Shown: positions 46,150-55,420, counted from the first letter of the stretch. The stretch: DNA of 64,000 bases from Streptomyces nymphaeiformis (GCF_014203895.1 NZ_JACHJY010000001.1:744001-808000), one strand, 5' to 3'. Made by a program: numbers and translations. The notes: generated by a model not told the origin, from the letters alone.

Positions 46150-47744
46150 TGCGCGAGCTCGTGGTCGAGGCGGACGGCGGCTCCCGGGGCAACCCGGGAC
46201 CCGCCGGGTACGGCGCGGTCGTCCTCGACCCGGCGACGGGGGAGACCCTCGCGGAGGCCGCCGAGTACATCGGCGTGGCCACGAACAACGTCGCCGAGTA
46301 CAAGGGCCTGGTGGCGGGCCTGAAGGCGGCCCGGGAACTCTTCCCGGACGCCGCCGTCCACGTCCGGATGGACTCCAAGCTGGTCGTCGAGCAGATGTCC
46401 GGCCGCTGGAAGATCAAGCACCCGGACATGAAGCCGCTCGCGGCCGAGGCCGCCCGCGTCTTCCCACCGGGACGGGTCCGCTACGAGTGGATCCCGCGCG
46501 AGCGGAACAAGCACGCGGACCGGCTCGCGAACGAGGCGATGGACGCGGGCAAGCGCGGCCGCCAGTGGGAGCCGTCGGCCTCCACGGCCGGCCTGGACGC
46601 CGCAGCCGCCCGCAACGCCGCGGCCCCGCCCCCGTCGGGCCCGCCCGGCGACGCGACGGCGGGCGCGGCGATGGCGCGCGCGGCGCTGACGGGCACGGCT
46701 GCGGCGGTCTCCACCACGGGTACGGGCTCCGGCGCCTGGCCGGGCGGCGTGTCGCGCCCGACGGCCCCGGACACCGCGCCCGACGACGGCCTGTTCGCCG
46801 CTGAGGAGGCCGTCGCGGCCTCGGTCGCCTCCGGCGACTTCGAGGCGGCGGCGGGCGCACTGGCCCCGGTGGGCCACGCGGCGCGGACGCACGCGCCGGC
46901 GACCGGCGGCCCGGCGACCCGCGCCGAGACGCCGGACGCGAGCGCCGAGCCCGGCGCGCCCGCGCAGACCGGCGCCGCTGCGGCACCGGCCGGTCTCGCA
47001 GTGACGCCCGGGGCCGCTGTCGCGCCCCCGCAGGCCCGCACCACCCCGCCCGCGCGGGCCGCCGCCCCGTCCGCGCAGAGCGGTGCCGCCCCCCGCCAAG
47101 GCTGGTCCGGCCCCGACATGGGCGCGCCCGCCACCTTCGTGCTGCTCCGGCACGGGGAGACCGCGCTCACGCCCGAGAAGCGGTTCTCGGGGAGCGGGGG
47201 GAGCGATCCCGAGCTGTCGGCGGCCGGGACACGGCAGGCCGAGGCCGTCGCCGAGGCGCTCGCCGCGCGCGGCACGATCCAGGAGATCGTCAGTTCGCCG
47301 CTCGCCCGCTGCCGCCAGACCGCCGGTGCCGTCGCCGCCCGGCTCGGTCTCGACGTGCGGATCGAGCAGGGCCTGCGGGAGACCGACTTCGGCGCCTGGG
47401 AGGGCCTGACGTTCGGTGAGGTCCGCGAGCGGTACCCGGAGGACCTCGACGCCTGGCTGGCCTCGCCGAAGGCCGCGCCGACCGGCGGGGGCGAGAGCTT
47501 CGCGACCGTCGCCCGGCGCGTCGCCGCGACCCGGGACCGGCTGACCGCCGCGTACGCGGGCCGTACGGTCCTCCTCGTCACCCACGTCACGCCGATCAAG
47601 ACCCTGGTCCGGCTCGCGCTCGGCGCCCCGCCGGAGTCGCTGTTCCGGATGGAGCTGTCGGCCGCCTCGATCTCGGCCGTGGCCTACTACGCCGACGGCA
47701 ACGCCTCGGTACGGCTCCTCAACGACACCTCGCACCTGCGGTAA
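46149..47744 (+). CDS. rnhC: Bifunctional RNase HI / acid phosphatase (CobC-like)
   Basis: This 531-residue protein fuses two enzymes. Residues 1-140 are RNase HI, with active-site D9 (VEADGG), E50 (NNVAEYKG), D75 (MDSKLV) and the late Asp in KHADRLAN; it degrades RNA in RNA-DNA hybrids. Residues of about 330-531 are a histidine phosphatase with LLRHGET (H335), like alpha-ribazole phosphatase CobC or a phosphoglycerate mutase. A linker of about 185 Ala/Gly/Pro/Thr-rich residues joins them, much longer than in mycobacterial Rv2228c. ATG 46149 overlaps the previous TAA. Confidence 0.93.
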   Translation: MRELVVEADGGSRGNPGPAGYGAVVLDPATGETLAEAAEYIGVATNNVAEYKGLVAGLKAARELFPDAAVHVRMDSKLVVEQMSGRWKIKHPDMKPLAAEAARVFPPGRVRYEWIPRERNKHADRLANEAMDAGKRGRQWEPSASTAGLDAAAARNAAAPPPSGPPGDATAGAAMARAALTGTAAAVSTTGTGSGAWPGGVSRPTAPDTAPDDGLFAAEEAVAASVASGDFEAAAGALAPVGHAARTHAPATGGPATRAETPDASAEPGAPAQTGAAAAPAGLAVTPGAAVAPPQARTTPPARAAAPSAQSGAAPRQGWSGPDMGAPATFVLLRHGETALTPEKRFSGSGGSDPELSAAGTRQAEAVAEALAARGTIQEIVSSPLARCRQTAGAVAARLGLDVRIEQGLRETDFGAWEGLTFGEVRERYPEDLDAWLASPKAAPTGGGESFATVARRVAATRDRLTAAYAGRTVLLVTHVTPIKTLVRLALGAPPESLFRMELSAASISAVAYYADGNASVRLLNDTSHLR

Positions 47745-47805
47745 GCGTGAGGCAGGCGAGCGAAACCGCTGGCGCGTCCCCCGGCCCCGTACCACCATCG
47801 CCCGC

Positions 47806-48603
47806 ATGACGTGGTCCTTCACCGACAGCGCCGCCGCCTTCCGGGCCGCCGCCGCCGAGCACCTCGCCGCCGACCCCGCCCGCAACACCGCCGTGCTCAC
47901 GCTCATGGACGCGGCGGGGCGGCTCGGCTGGTGGGAGGAGGCGGACGGCCGGGTCACCGGCGCCCTCGTCGTGTCGCCGCCCGGCGTGTCCGCCTTCGGG
48001 GCCATGACGGAGGAGGCCGCCCGGGCGCTCCGGTTCCCCGGGGGCCGGGCGCCGACCGAGGTGCGCGGCGAGACGGCCGCCGTCGAGGCGTACGCGGCGG
48101 CCACCGGCCGCCCCTGGACGCCCACCGTACGGATGAGGCTCTTCCGGCTCGGCGAGCTGACCCCGCCGGACCCGGCCCCGGCCGGCCGCGCACGGCTCGC
48201 CGACGGGGCAGACGTCCCGCTCGTCGCCGCCTGGACGCGGGAGTTCGCGGTGGCGATCGGCGACGAGCCCGCCGAGGACTACACCGGCTTCGTCACCGAG
48301 CGGATCTCCGAGGGACGCCTCTGGCTCTGGGAGGGGCCCGACGACCGCCCGGTCTCGATGGCCGCCGTCTCCCGCACGATCGAGGGCCAGGCCCGCGTCC
48401 ACCTCGTCTACACCCCGCCCGCCGAGCGCGGCCGCGGGTACGCCGCCGGCGCCACCGAGGCCGTCAGCCGGGCCGCGCTCGACGCCGGGGCGCCGCAGGT
48501 CCTGCTCTTCACGGACCTGGCCAACCCCACCAGCAACGCCCTCTACCAGCGCCTCGGCTACCGCCCCGTCACCGACCACCTGGGCGCGAGGTTCAGCGGC
48601 TGA
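47806..48603 (+). CDS. GNAT-family N-acetyltransferase
   Basis: This 265-residue protein has a C-terminal GNAT domain with the acetyl-CoA loop VYTPPAERGRGYAAGATEAV, and ANPTSNALYQRLGYRPV is the usual final helix-strand. The N-terminal 110 residues look like a degenerate second GNAT-like half. The substrate is unknown. It overlaps the convergent aldolase gene by 11 bp. Confidence 0.9.
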   Translation: MTWSFTDSAAAFRAAAAEHLAADPARNTAVLTLMDAAGRLGWWEEADGRVTGALVVSPPGVSAFGAMTEEAARALRFPGGRAPTEVRGETAAVEAYAAATGRPWTPTVRMRLFRLGELTPPDPAPAGRARLADGADVPLVAAWTREFAVAIGDEPAEDYTGFVTERISEGRLWLWEGPDDRPVSMAAVSRTIEGQARVHLVYTPPAERGRGYAAGATEAVSRAALDAGAPQVLLFTDLANPTSNALYQRLGYRPVTDHLGARFSG

Positions 48604-49225
48604 CCAGGGCCGCCCCGCGCGCGAGGGACTCCACGCGCCCCCAGTCGCGGGCGGCGAGGGCGGCGGGCGGCAGCATCCACGTACCGCCGACGCAGCGGAC
48701 GTTCGGCAGGGCGAGGTAGGCGGGGGCGGAGGCGAGGGAGACGCCGCCCGTGGGGCAGAAGCGGGCCCGGGGCAGCGGGCCCGCGAGGGACTTCAGATAC
48801 GGGACGCCGCCCGCCGCCTCCGCCGGGAAGAACTTCATGTCCTCCACCCCGCGTTCGATCAGGGCCACGACCTCCGAGGCCGTCGAGACCCCCGGCAGGA
48901 ACGGCAGGCCCGAGTCCCGCATCGCGCCGAGCAGCCGCTCGGTCCACCCCGGGCCGACCAGGAACCGCGCCCCGGCGCCCACCGCGTCCGCGACTCCGGC
49001 CGGCGAGACGACCGTGCCGGCGCCGACGACCGCCTCCGGCACCTCGGCCGCGATCGCGCGGACGGCGTCGAGCGCGGCCGGGGTGCGCAGGGTGACCTCG
49101 ATCAGCGGGAGGCCGCCGGCCACCAGGGCCCGCGCGAGGGGCACGGCGTCGGCGGCGTCCTCGATCACGACGACGGGGACGACGGGGCATTCCGGGGCGA
49201 GGTCGAACACGCTCGTCGGGGACAT
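48593..49225 (-). CDS. eda: 2-dehydro-3-deoxyphosphogluconate (KDPG) / 4-hydroxy-2-oxoglutarate aldolase
   Basis: This 210-residue class I aldolase cleaves KDPG to pyruvate and glyceraldehyde 3-phosphate. The Schiff-base lysine is in EDMKFFPAEAAGG. The general acid-base glutamate is in LPLIEVTLRTPAAL, and GAGTVVSPAG and CPTGGVS are phosphate or substrate loops. ATG 49225 has AGGA 8 nt upstream; two earlier in-frame starts are less well placed. No Entner-Doudoroff dehydratase is nearby, so it may serve sugar-acid catabolism generally. Confidence 0.92.
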   Translation of the reverse strand: MSPTSVFDLAPECPVVPVVVIEDAADAVPLARALVAGGLPLIEVTLRTPAALDAVRAIAAEVPEAVVGAGTVVSPAGVADAVGAGARFLVGPGWTERLLGAMRDSGLPFLPGVSTASEVVALIERGVEDMKFFPAEAAGGVPYLKSLAGPLPRARFCPTGGVSLASAPAYLALPNVRCVGGTWMLPPAALAARDWGRVESLARGAALVSR

Positions 49226-49292
49226 GGGCGTCATCCTGCCCAGGACGAGCGAGACCCGCAACGAGCGTTGCGGAGAATGCAACGACGGGCGG

Positions 49293-50060
49293 CTAGTGGA
49301 TCTCGTCCACCAGCACGTCGAGCGCCCCCGCCTTCCCGCCCTCCTCCACCACGTACTGCAGATCCCGCAAGGCCTCCGCCAGCTCCGCCGGCGAACCCGG
49401 CTCCGCGCCCGCCTCCAGGAGGCTCCGCACGATCCGGCCCTTCGTCGCCTTGTTGAAGTGGCTGACGACCTTCCGCGTCGGCGCGTGCAGCACCCGCACC
49501 GTCGCCGTCCGGGCCGCGACCTCGCCCTTCGGCTTCCACGCCGACGCGTACGCCGAGGAGCGCAGGTCCAGGACGAGACCGTCCCCGGCGGCCTCCGGCA
49601 GCACCGAGGCCATCGCGCCGCGCCAGTGCGCGCCGAGCGCGCCGAGACCCGGCAGCTTGACCCCCATCGAGCAGCGGTACGACGGGATCCGGTCCGTCAC
49701 CTTCACGGCGCCCCACAGCCCCGAGAACACGAGCAGCGAGCTCCCCGCCCGCTTCGTGGCCGCCGCGTCCAGGGACGCCAGACCCAGCGCGTCGTACAGC
49801 ACGCCCGTGTAGATCTCCCCGGCCGGACGCGCACCCGCCGTCCGCAGCTCCGTGTTCTTCGCGACCTCGCCGCGCAGCCCCTCGCTCAGGCCGAGCACCT
49901 CGCGCGCCTTCTCCTCGTCGGCGGCGCACAGCTCGACCAGCTCGTCCAGGACCGCCGCGCGCGCCTCCGCGAGACCCGGCAGGGACAGCGACTCCGGCTT
50001 GAGCGGCGCCCCGCGCCCCGAGGAGGCCTTGCCTTCGGAGGGCGGCAACAGCACGAGCAC
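49293..50060 (-). CDS. yaaA: YaaA-family peroxide stress protein (UPF0246)
   Basis: This 255-residue protein starts at GTG 50060 seven nt after AAGGAG, giving the family start MLVLLPPSEGK. Further YaaA motifs are IYTGVLYDALGL, DRIPSYRCSMGVKLPGLG and the C-terminal KATKGRIVRSLL DNA-binding-like segment. E. coli YaaA lowers free iron and limits oxidative DNA damage under peroxide; the role here is by family. It is monocistronic and divergent from the RNB-domain gene. Confidence 0.93.
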   Translation of the reverse strand: MLVLLPPSEGKASSGRGAPLKPESLSLPGLAEARAAVLDELVELCAADEEKAREVLGLSEGLRGEVAKNTELRTAGARPAGEIYTGVLYDALGLASLDAAATKRAGSSLLVFSGLWGAVKVTDRIPSYRCSMGVKLPGLGALGAHWRGAMASVLPEAAGDGLVLDLRSSAYASAWKPKGEVAARTATVRVLHAPTRKVVSHFNKATKGRIVRSLLEAGAEPGSPAELAEALRDLQYVVEEGGKAGALDVLVDEIH

Positions 50061-50242
50061 GGTGGTTCTCCTTCGTCCGTACGGGGATGGGGGTGCGGCC
50101 CCGACGGTCCAGCGTACGAGGTCCGGGCCGCGCCCCCCGTCCACGTTCGAGGTCCCGGGCCCACGAGGTGCCGGCCCTCGCCCAGGTACGAGGTCCCCGC
50201 CCACGAGGTGCCGCGCCCCGCCCCGCCTCATACGCTCGGTCC

Positions 50243-51685
50243 ATGCCCCGCCGCCACCTCCACGTGACCGGCGCAGCCGAGGCTCCGCTGCGGGCCGCCC
50301 TGCGCGCACTCCGTACCGAGCTCGGGATCCCCGAGGGCTTCCCGCCCGCCGTCCTCGCCGAGGCCGAGGCGGCCGCGAAGAACCCCCGCCTCCCCTCCCA
50401 CGACGCCACCGACATCCCCTTCTTCACGATCGACCCGCCCACCTCCACCGACCTCGACCAGGCCATGCACCTGGCCCGCCGCGCCGACGGCGGCTACCGC
50501 GTGCACTACGCCATCGCCGACGTCGCCGCCTTCGTCACCCCCGGCGGCGCGATCGACGCCGAGGCCCACCGGCGCGTCCTCACCCTCTACTTCCCCGACG
50601 GGAAGGTCCCCCTCCACCCGCCCGTCCTCTCCGAGGGCGCCGCCAGCCTGCTCCCCGGCGAACCCCGCCCCGCCCTGCTCTGGCGCGTCGACCTCGACGC
50701 CGAGGGCCGGAGGGTCGCCACCGACGTCCGCCGCGCCCTCGTCCGCAGCCGCGCCAAACTCGACTACGAGGGCGTGCAGCGGCGCATCGACGACGGCACG
50801 GCCGAGGAACCCCTCGCCCTCCTCCGGGACATCGGCCGGCTCCGCGAGGCCCTCGAAGCCGAACGCGGCGGCATCTCCCTCCACGTCCCCGAGCAGGAGA
50901 TCGTCGAACGGGACCACACGTACACCCTCGAATACCGGGCCCCGCTCCCCGCCGACGGCTGGAACGCGCAGATCTCCCTCCTCACCGGCATGGCCGCCGC
51001 CGACCTCATGACGGCCGCCGGCACCGGCATCCTGCGCACCCTCCCCACCGCCCCCGACGGCGCCGTCGCCCGGCTGCGCCGCTCCGCCCAGGCCCTCGGC
51101 GTCGACTGGCCGCACCACGTCTCGTACGCCGACGTCGTCCGCTCCGCCGACCCCACGAACCCGCGCCACGCCGCCTTCCTCCAGGAGTGCACCAGCCTGC
51201 TGCGCGGCGCCGGGTACACCGTCTTCACCGACGGCCACGTCCCCACCCCGGCCGTGCACGCCGCCGTCGCCGACGAGTACACGCACGCCACCGCGCCGCT
51301 GCGCCGCCTCGTCGACCGGTACGCGGGCGAGCTGTGCGTGGCGGCGGTCGCCGGGGACGAGCCGCCCGAGTGGGTACGGGCCGCCCTGCCCGCCCTGCCC
51401 GACGAGATGGCCGCCGGCGCCCGGCGCGCCAACACCGTCGAACGCGAGAGCGTCGACATCGTCGAGGCGGCGCTCCTGAAGGAACGGGTCGGCGAGATCT
51501 TCGACGCGTACGTCATCGACGTGAAGGAACGCGAGCCGGCCGTCGGCACCGTCCACCTGGAGGACCCGGCGGTCGTCGCCCGGATCGAGGGCGGCGAGGC
51601 GAAGCTGCCGCTGGGGGAGTGGCTGCGGGTCAGGCTGTCGGAAGCGGACCCGGGGACGGCGAAGGTCCTGTTCGCACCCGCGTGA
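50243..51685 (+). CDS. RNB-domain (RNase II/R-type) ribonuclease
   Basis: This 480-residue protein carries an RNB catalytic domain. The acidic cluster FTIDPPTSTDLDQAM and the downstream HYAIADVAAFV and YTHATAPLRRLVDRY motifs match 3'-5' exoribonucleases that degrade RNA to nucleotides. The N-terminal cold-shock/OB and C-terminal S1 domains of RNase II/R are largely missing, so this is the short actinobacterial form. ATG 50243 begins the conserved part. The 3' end overlaps the convergent membrane-protein gene by 56 bp. The 182-bp upstream region shows several ACGAGGT(C/G)C direct repeats (about 50107-50211). Confidence 0.92.
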   Translation: MPRRHLHVTGAAEAPLRAALRALRTELGIPEGFPPAVLAEAEAAAKNPRLPSHDATDIPFFTIDPPTSTDLDQAMHLARRADGGYRVHYAIADVAAFVTPGGAIDAEAHRRVLTLYFPDGKVPLHPPVLSEGAASLLPGEPRPALLWRVDLDAEGRRVATDVRRALVRSRAKLDYEGVQRRIDDGTAEEPLALLRDIGRLREALEAERGGISLHVPEQEIVERDHTYTLEYRAPLPADGWNAQISLLTGMAAADLMTAAGTGILRTLPTAPDGAVARLRRSAQALGVDWPHHVSYADVVRSADPTNPRHAAFLQECTSLLRGAGYTVFTDGHVPTPAVHAAVADEYTHATAPLRRLVDRYAGELCVAAVAGDEPPEWVRAALPALPDEMAAGARRANTVERESVDIVEAALLKERVGEIFDAYVIDVKEREPAVGTVHLEDPAVVARIEGGEAKLPLGEWLRVRLSEADPGTAKVLFAPA

Positions 51686-52481
51686 GCGCGTCGTACAGGG
51701 CCTTCGGCTCATCGGCGTGCAGGCGGATCAGACGCACGGGGCGGGGCGCGCCGAGCAGCCGGGGCGCGTCGACCGGCTCGGTCAGCTCGATCGTGACGGA
51801 GGTCTGGGAGCCGACGGCGAGGTTCAGCTCGCCCTCGGCCTTCTCGTGCGAGAAGACGAGCTCGCGCCGGACGGCCGCGATCCGGTCGAGCGGCACCCGT
51901 ACGTCGACGTGCGCGTGCCGCCGCAGCCTCAGGACGGTCCCGGTGAGGGTGTGCGGGCGGGTCACGGAGGCGGCGTGCAGCCCCAGGACGAACAGCACGG
52001 TGTAGACGTCCAGGACGAGGAAGACCGCGTGGAGGACGGGCCACTCGACGAGCAGGAACGACATGCCGACGGTCTCGACCACGGTCACGAACGCGAAGCC
52101 GTACATCATCGCCGCCTGGTCCCGCGCGTGCGGGAACACACCGTCCGCGCCCGCCACCCCGTGCGGCCGCCGCGCGACCCACCGCCCCAGACTCGCCATC
52201 AGCCGCAGCTCGTGCCCGACGAGACGCAGCACGGGCCCGGGCACCAGCTCGCCCAGGGCCTCCCGGGCGGACAGCCCCCGCCGCCGCAGCCGCACCCAGG
52301 CGAAGCCTTCGGCGGCCGGCACCCCCAGGACGAGCAGCTCCCCGGCGAGCAGCGCGCCGCCGGGTACCCGCACCCCGGCCAGCAGGCAGACGAAGAGCAC
52401 CAGCTCGCCGGGCAGCGCGGCGTACGCGACCCCGCGCAGCAGCCGCGGCAGCGGCCGTCGTGGTGTGGACGTGTCCGTCAT
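51630..52481 (-). CDS. Hypothetical membrane protein
   Basis: This 283-residue protein has two N-terminal hydrophobic segments (GVAYAALPGELVLFVCLLAG, then LLAGELLVLGVPAAEGFAWV) and two more around residues 120-170. These are followed by a soluble, beta-rich C-terminal domain with PLDRIAAVRREL, typical of PH-like regulatory domains in Streptomyces membrane proteins. Its last 56 bp are antisense to the end of the RNB-domain gene. No family name can be given. Confidence 0.8.
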   Translation of the reverse strand: MTDTSTPRRPLPRLLRGVAYAALPGELVLFVCLLAGVRVPGGALLAGELLVLGVPAAEGFAWVRLRRRGLSAREALGELVPGPVLRLVGHELRLMASLGRWVARRPHGVAGADGVFPHARDQAAMMYGFAFVTVVETVGMSFLLVEWPVLHAVFLVLDVYTVLFVLGLHAASVTRPHTLTGTVLRLRRHAHVDVRVPLDRIAAVRRELVFSHEKAEGELNLAVGSQTSVTIELTEPVDAPRLLGAPRPVRLIRLHADEPKALYDALTRVRTGPSPSPGPLPTA

Positions 52482-52629
52482 GGGCCCAGCCCCCCCTGTC
52501 CCCGAAGCGCGTCCTCCCAGTAGAACCCGTGACGCCGCGCCGGGGTCAAGCGGTCAGGCCGGGGGGCGTACCCGATCATGTGCCACGATCGGGGGAACGA
52601 CCCCGATCACAGGGACGGCGGGTGCCTCG

Positions 52630-53226
52630 ATGTCCGACGATCACGACATGACTGCCGTGCCGCACGCACCACTCACGCAGGCCGACGGCCTGTTGGAGGG
52701 CTTCCTGGCGCTGGAGACGCCGGAGGGCTTCCGGGCGGAGCTGATCGAAGGGGAGATCGTCGTGACGCCGCCGCCGGACGGGGACCACGAGGACTACATC
52801 GGATTGATCGTCGGGCAGGTGTACCGGCGGTCGCGGACCGAGATGCAGTTCTCCGGGAACAAGGGGTTGACCCTGAAGGAGGCCCCTGGGGCCCCGAGGG
52901 ACCACGTCATCCCGGACGGAACCTTCGCCCCGGAAGCACGGCGCCTGTTCCGCGGGGCCGACTCCTGGATGCCTTGCGAGGGCGTCGCCATGGTCCTCGA
53001 AGTCACCTCGCGCCGTGCGAACGTGGACCGTGACGTCAAACGCCGCTGCTACGCACGCGGCGCCATTCCGCTCTACCTGCTCGTGGATCGGGACACGTCC
53101 ACGGTGACGCTCTTCAGCGATCCGGAGGACGGCGAGTACCTCCGACGGGACCTCGCCCCCTTCGGCAAGTCCCTCCCCCTCCCCGCCCCCTTCGGCTTCG
53201 ACCTGGAGACGGCCGACTTCCTCTGA
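52630..53226 (+). CDS. Uma2-family (DUF820) restriction-endonuclease-like protein
   Basis: This 198-residue protein has the Uma2 PD-(D/E)XK pattern: FRAELIEGEIVVTPPPDGDH (with the early glutamate), DHVIPDGTFAPEA (Asp), and MVLEVTSRRANVDRDVKRR (E-x-S...K). This is followed by LYLLVDRDTSTVTLFS. Uma2 proteins are abundant in Streptomyces and cyanobacteria with unproven nuclease roles. ATG 52630 is chosen; an ATG six codons later is possible. The gene ends 26 bp before rnpB, so its last bases may overlap the rnpB promoter. Confidence 0.9.
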   Translation: MSDDHDMTAVPHAPLTQADGLLEGFLALETPEGFRAELIEGEIVVTPPPDGDHEDYIGLIVGQVYRRSRTEMQFSGNKGLTLKEAPGAPRDHVIPDGTFAPEARRLFRGADSWMPCEGVAMVLEVTSRRANVDRDVKRRCYARGAIPLYLLVDRDTSTVTLFSDPEDGEYLRRDLAPFGKSLPLPAPFGFDLETADFL

Positions 53227-53252
53227 ATCGGCGGGTAGCATGGTCGGCACGG

Positions 53253-53655
53253 CAGACGAGCCGGGCGGACGGCCGCGTGGAGATCCCAGGATCTTCCCGA
53301 GGAACGTCCGGGCTCCACAGAGCAGGGTGGTGGCTAACGGCCACCCGGGGTGACCCGCGGGACAGTGCCACAGAAAACAGACCGCCGGGGACCTCGGTCC
53401 TCGGTAAGGGTGAAACGGTGGTGTAAGAGACCACCAGCGCCTGAGGTGACTCAGGCGGCTAGGTAAACCCCACTCGGAGCAAGGTCAAGAGGGGACACCC
53501 CGGTGTCCCTGCGCGGATGTTCGAGGGCTGCTCGCCCGAGTCCGCGGGTAGACCGCAGGAGGCCGGCGGCAACGCCGGTCCTAGATGGATGGCCGTCGCC
53601 CCGACGACCGCGAGGTCCCGGGGCACAGAACCCGGCGTACAGCCCGACTCGTCTG
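53253..53655 (+). ncRNA. rnpB: RNase P RNA, type A
   Basis: The catalytic RNA that cleaves 5' leaders from tRNA precursors. Conserved region I reads gaggaacgtccgggctccac (53300 region). The central part has cggtaagggtgaaacggtgg followed by the paired gtaagagaccacc. CR V has cacagaacccggcgtacag near the 3' end. The ends pair: cagacgagccgggc at 53253 with gcccgactcgtctg ending at 53655, forming P1/P4-type helices. At about 403 nt it is the usual Streptomyces size. A possible -10 TAGCAT lies at 53236-53241, and a strong terminator follows at 53670. Confidence 0.96.
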
Positions 53656-53669
53656 TCGGCCCACGTGGG

Positions 53670-53707
53670 AAGGGCCCCGATCAGGTTTCGACCTGGTCGG
53701 GGCCCTT
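53670..53707. terminator. rnpB terminator
   Basis: A 17-bp stem (aagggccccgatcaggt against acctggtcggggccctt, one G-T pair) closes a TTCG tetraloop, 14 nt after the mature rnpB 3' end. It can also stop the convergent DUF1203 transcript. Confidence 0.93.
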
Positions 53708-53727
53708 CTCGTGCGCGCCGGCGGACG

Positions 53728-54243
53728 TCAGGGGCGGCGGACCTCGAAGTGGAAGCAGCCGTACTCGACCGCCCGGACGTGCACCAGGGCGACGGCCGGG
53801 TCGGCGAAGGCCTCGGCCAGGGCCTGGTCGAAGCCGGCGGCGGGGGGCTCGGGGAGCTCCAGGAGGCGGCCGCCGACGATCCGGCCGGCCGCGTCGTAGC
53901 GGCGGAGGGTGCGGAGCGCCCCCGTGCGGGAGAAGGGGTACGTCTCCGAGGGCGCGGGGCCGCCGCAGTCCTCGGCGTGGACGAAGACCGGGCCCTGCTC
54001 GTCGTACGCCCCGGGCTCCGCGCCCGTCTCGGCGGCCCAGCGGCGGAGGGGCGCGTACGAGACGAGGGCGATCCGCTCGCCGGGTACGGAGAGCCGCAGG
54101 CAGCAGCGGAGGGGGTGGCCGCCGTCGGTGGCGGTGTACGGGACGCAGGGGCGGCCGGCGTCGTCCGTGGCGCGGAGCCCGGCGAGCGCCGTGGGAGGGA
54201 TGGGGCGGGCCGCGTACGCCGTGGTGGCGGTGTCGGTGGTCAT
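53728..54243 (-). CDS. DUF1203-type protein
   Basis: This 171-residue protein has the family pattern HPLRCCLRLSVPGERIALVSY, YDEQGPVFVHAEDC and ALVHVRAVEYGCFHFEVRR. The function of DUF1203 is unknown. ATG 54243 fits family length; the frame is open for 26 more codons to an upstream ATG (54321) and neither has a strong ribosome site. It converges on rnpB and is divergent from the PASTA/excalibur gene. Confidence 0.82.
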   Translation of the reverse strand: MTTDTATTAYAARPIPPTALAGLRATDDAGRPCVPYTATDGGHPLRCCLRLSVPGERIALVSYAPLRRWAAETGAEPGAYDEQGPVFVHAEDCGGPAPSETYPFSRTGALRTLRRYDAAGRIVGGRLLELPEPPAAGFDQALAEAFADPAVALVHVRAVEYGCFHFEVRRP

Positions 54244-54397
54244 GAGGTCAGGGTGCGCCGGTGGTACTCCGTGGCGCTGGCGCAATTCGGACGCCGTGCT
54301 GACCGGACCGATACGTTCCACCCTGGGCGCCGGTGGCGAACACCCAGGTCATACCCTGTGTGCCGCTGAGGCGTCATCAGGGAAGGGGCGGGGTCGA

Positions 54398-55420
54398 GTG
54401 GGCGTGTCGCTGGACAAGGGGCCGGTGCGGGAGGTGCCGTGGTGGCGGCGGCCCGGGTTCGTCGTCTTCTGTCTCGTCCTCATGCCGCCCGCCGGCATGA
54501 TCCTCGCCTGGCGGACCCGGTGGTCGCCGGGGCGGAAGGTCCTCGCGACCGTGCTGTCCGGCGTCTGGTTCGTCGCCGTGGGCACGAGCGACGGACCGGC
54601 GGACAAGCCCGCGGTGGCCGACGGCAAGCCGCGGGTCGCCGCGTTCCCGTCCTTCACCCCGTACACCCCGCCCACCCCCACCCCGCGCCCCGTCGTGCGG
54701 CGGGTGGTCGCCGACTACACCGGCCAGAACCTGGAGGCCGCCTCGCAGGCCGCGTACGAGGCGGGGTTCCGCGCGCGCTCGCACGACGCCACCGAGGCCG
54801 ACAAGATGCAGCTCGTCGACCGCAACTGGAAGGTCTGCTTCCAGGAGCCGGCCGCCGGTGAGACCGCCACGGCTGAGGAAGGACGGCGCATCCGGATCGA
54901 GTTCGCCGTCGTCCGGAAGAGCAGCCCCTGTCCGGCGCGGGACGGTGAGGCGGTCGTCTTCCCCAAGGTGCCGAACGTCGTCGGCAAGACCTTCGCGGCC
55001 GGCTCCGCGCTGCTCCGGAAGGTGGGCCTGAACGAGATCCGGGGCGCCAGTGTGTACACCGACGTCGACCTGGCGGCCCGTCACGACGACTGGCGGATCT
55101 GCTTCCAGGACCCGGAGGCGGGCGAGGACGTCGACGGGCCCGAGTACATGTCCGTACGCCTCTCCCTGGCCCGGCCCGGACTCTCCTGCCCGAGCGAGGA
55201 CTTCGCCCGGCTGCATCCCGATCCCGACCCGGACCCCGATCGCAACGGTTCCGGTTCCGGTTCCGGTTCCGGCTCCGGTGGCTCCGGCGGCGGCCTCGCC
55301 TACTACAAGAACTGCGACGCCGTCCGCGCCGCCGGCAAGGCCCCCATCTACCGCGGCCAGCCCGGCTACCGCTCCGGCCTCGACCGCGACGGCGACGGCA
55401 AGGCCTGCGACTGGTCCTGA
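54398..55420 (+). CDS. Membrane protein with PASTA-like repeats and C-terminal excalibur domain
   Basis: This protein of about 340 residues starts at GTG 54398 (or 54404) after GGAAGGGG. Two hydrophobic segments lie within the first 55 residues. Two related PASTA-like units follow (VADYTGQNLEAASQAAYEAG... and VPNVVGKTFAAGSALLRKVG...), each ending with a WKVCFQEPAAGE or WRICFQDPEAGE strand containing a cysteine. A DPDPDPD and Gly/Ser spacer leads to the excalibur calcium-binding domain YYKNCDAVRAAG to RDGDGKACD. It is probably exposed at the cell wall, binding calcium or peptidoglycan. Confidence 0.85.
   Translation: MGVSLDKGPVREVPWWRRPGFVVFCLVLMPPAGMILAWRTRWSPGRKVLATVLSGVWFVAVGTSDGPADKPAVADGKPRVAAFPSFTPYTPPTPTPRPVVRRVVADYTGQNLEAASQAAYEAGFRARSHDATEADKMQLVDRNWKVCFQEPAAGETATAEEGRRIRIEFAVVRKSSPCPARDGEAVVFPKVPNVVGKTFAAGSALLRKVGLNEIRGASVYTDVDLAARHDDWRICFQDPEAGEDVDGPEYMSVRLSLARPGLSCPSEDFARLHPDPDPDPDRNGSGSGSGSGSGGSGGGLAYYKNCDAVRAAGKAPIYRGQPGYRSGLDRDGDGKACDWS
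55247..55276 (+). repeat. Hexanucleotide repeat encoding a Gly-Ser spacer
   Basis: Four GGTTCC units followed by GGCTCC encode the (GS)n spacer before the excalibur domain. Confidence 0.8.

Noticed and set aside
52482..52629. Possible longer start for the Uma2 gene within the divergent promoter region
   Set aside because: The upstream frame has no family-like residues and runs into the opposite-strand gene; ATG 52630 fits.
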